Origin: Candidatus Paracaedibacteraceae bacterium
Lineage (GTDB): Bacteria; Pseudomonadota; Alphaproteobacteria; Paracaedibacterales; Paracaedibacteraceae
Length of the DNA stretch: 64,000 nt
Assembly: GCA_019636035.1 (NCBI GenBank)
Contig: JAHBYI010000001.1
Location: 675,508 to 739,507, forward strand
Direction: 5' to 3'
Below the pieces are notes generated by a model. That model worked only from the letters and a program-made list of their open reading frames with translations, made no database searches and was not told where the DNA came from. Of the stretch, positions 63,371-64,000 are shown one piece after another. Position 1 is the stretch's first letter. Every line of letters begins with the position of its first letter. The translations under genes were made by a program, and so were the position numbers.

Positions 63371-63878
63371 TCGTTTTTATGGGGTTGGAGTGTTGTTTTC
63401 AGGTATAATCCATGCCTTACCTTTGGTTTTATTTGCACTGATCCCGGATAAGAACGTTTTGGATTCAGTATCATCTATTCCCATTAGGGTTGAGTTTGTT
63501 GAAACGGTCACCAAGGATCCTCATTCTTTAGGGGATGATAAAAAAACAGCGCGTAAGGAGTTGAATCCTGTCGATCAGCCTCAATCTCAGACCTGCCAAG
63601 AATCTGGCTCTCTCGCTCAGTCTGAGTTAACAGCCCAAGATGTTCTTTCTGCAAATCCTAAACCGGCCTATCCGGAAGAAGCGCGTCTTTTAGGAATTCA
63701 AGGGGTTGTCCTTGTTGAACTGACGATTGATGGTGGCCGCTTGATTTCAGCACGGGTGCGACAGTCACCCCATGATTTATTGTCTGATGCTGCTCTCAGT
63801 CAGTTGAAACGGTGGATATTCCCGCCCCATTGTCGCCGAACAACGTTGATTATTCCCATTGATTTTGAACTTCTTTAG
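63363..63878 (+). CDS. TonB-like energy transducer
   Basis: A 171-aa protein with an N-terminal membrane anchor (GVLFSGIIHALPLVLFALIP) and a C-terminal TonB domain (KPAYPEEARLLGIQGVVLVELTIDGG...DAALSQLKRWIF). The usual long proline-rich spacer is replaced by a short polar linker. I start at the TTG at 63363, which has GGAGG 6 nt upstream and overlaps the btuB stop, so it is translationally coupled. It likely energises the adjacent receptor; no exbB/exbD is in view. Confidence 0.85.
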   Translation: MLSRFYGVGVLFSGIIHALPLVLFALIPDKNVLDSVSSIPIRVEFVETVTKDPHSLGDDKKTARKELNPVDQPQSQTCQESGSLAQSELTAQDVLSANPKPAYPEEARLLGIQGVVLVELTIDGGRLISARVRQSPHDLLSDAALSQLKRWIFPPHCRRTTLIIPIDFELL

Positions 63879-64000
63879 AGGCTAGATAAGGTTAGAGGGA
63901 ATAACTATAACCACACGAACACTACTTTTGTCAAAATTGAGAGCATACCTTAAGGAATTATTAAGATATCTATGATATATCATAGATAGTAGGGGCACGA

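Overview
The window looks like a chromosome segment of an alphaproteobacterium, most likely a host-associated one. Evidence for the class: gapR (DUF2312), the mrp / hflK-hflC-degP neighbourhood, the DUF1674 - htpX - rpe - heparinase neighbourhood, a prfB with no programmed frameshift, system I cytochrome c maturation (ccm) genes, and CyaY. AT-leaning base use, palindromic repeats, decayed genes and many Sec-exported proteins without recognisable families fit a Holosporales/Rickettsiales-like intracellular lifestyle. That placement is inference; no 16S gene is present.

Layout. 1-1.4 kb: the tail of an unidentified gene, then a nucleotide-sugar dehydrogenase (TviB/WbpO type). 1.4-7.8 kb: an accessory surface/secretion island with two palindromic repeats, several unknown exported proteins, an inverse autotransporter (intimin-like barrel) with a repetitive D/Q/N/H passenger, and, next to it on the same strand, an exported 606-aa protein ending in a CaaX-like prenylation box; a 48-aa lipoprotein closes the island. 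7.8-18.1 kb: housekeeping genes (ruvC, yebC, alr, folE, apaG, a YfgM-like TPR protein, mltA, smr, an ALDH7-type dehydrogenase, cpoB, rsmI, yraN, a BON lipoprotein). 18.3-21.3 kb: a second accessory patch with an outer-membrane barrel, a proline-rich exported protein and a divergent trypsin-like protease.

21.4-31.2 kb: tRNA-Ala, cyaY, an MsbA-like ABC exporter, a SulP transporter, rmuC, an unknown exported protein, the htpX-rpe-heparinase operon, a DUF1674/SDHAF4-like small gene and ccmA. 31.2-32.3 kb: a 5'-truncated DUF4143 ATPase pseudogene behind short direct repeats, and a palindromic repeat that recurs at 49.6 kb. 32.4-35.6 kb: prfB, SRP RNA, dnaX, ybaB. 35.6-44.4 kb: an exported helical protein, an MscS channel, degP-hflC-hflK and divergent mrp.

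44.5-53.5 kb: serine hydrolase, ridA, hemW, gapR, a PagL-like lipid A deacylase, hslO, tolC, rhodanese, tRNA-Cys, tRNA-Glu, L,D-transpeptidase, a glycine-zipper lipoprotein and tadA. 53.5-64 kb: a GNAT-like gene split by one stop codon, ccmBCDE, rnhB, a CPA2 antiporter, murA, a second L,D-transpeptidase, dcd, and a cobalamin riboswitch driving btuB-tonB. The envelope theme is strong: peptidoglycan (alr, murA, mltA, two L,D-transpeptidases), outer-membrane proteins and quality control (degP, hflKC, htpX), lipid A remodelling and TonB-dependent uptake.

Several genes were found by reading outside the supplied ORFs: the 48-aa lipoprotein (7582-7728), the DUF1674 gene (30550-30687), ccmD (55165-55290) and the C-terminal fragment at the left edge. 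Many start codons were moved to the one with a Shine-Dalgarno sequence. All family calls come from reading motifs; no database search was run.
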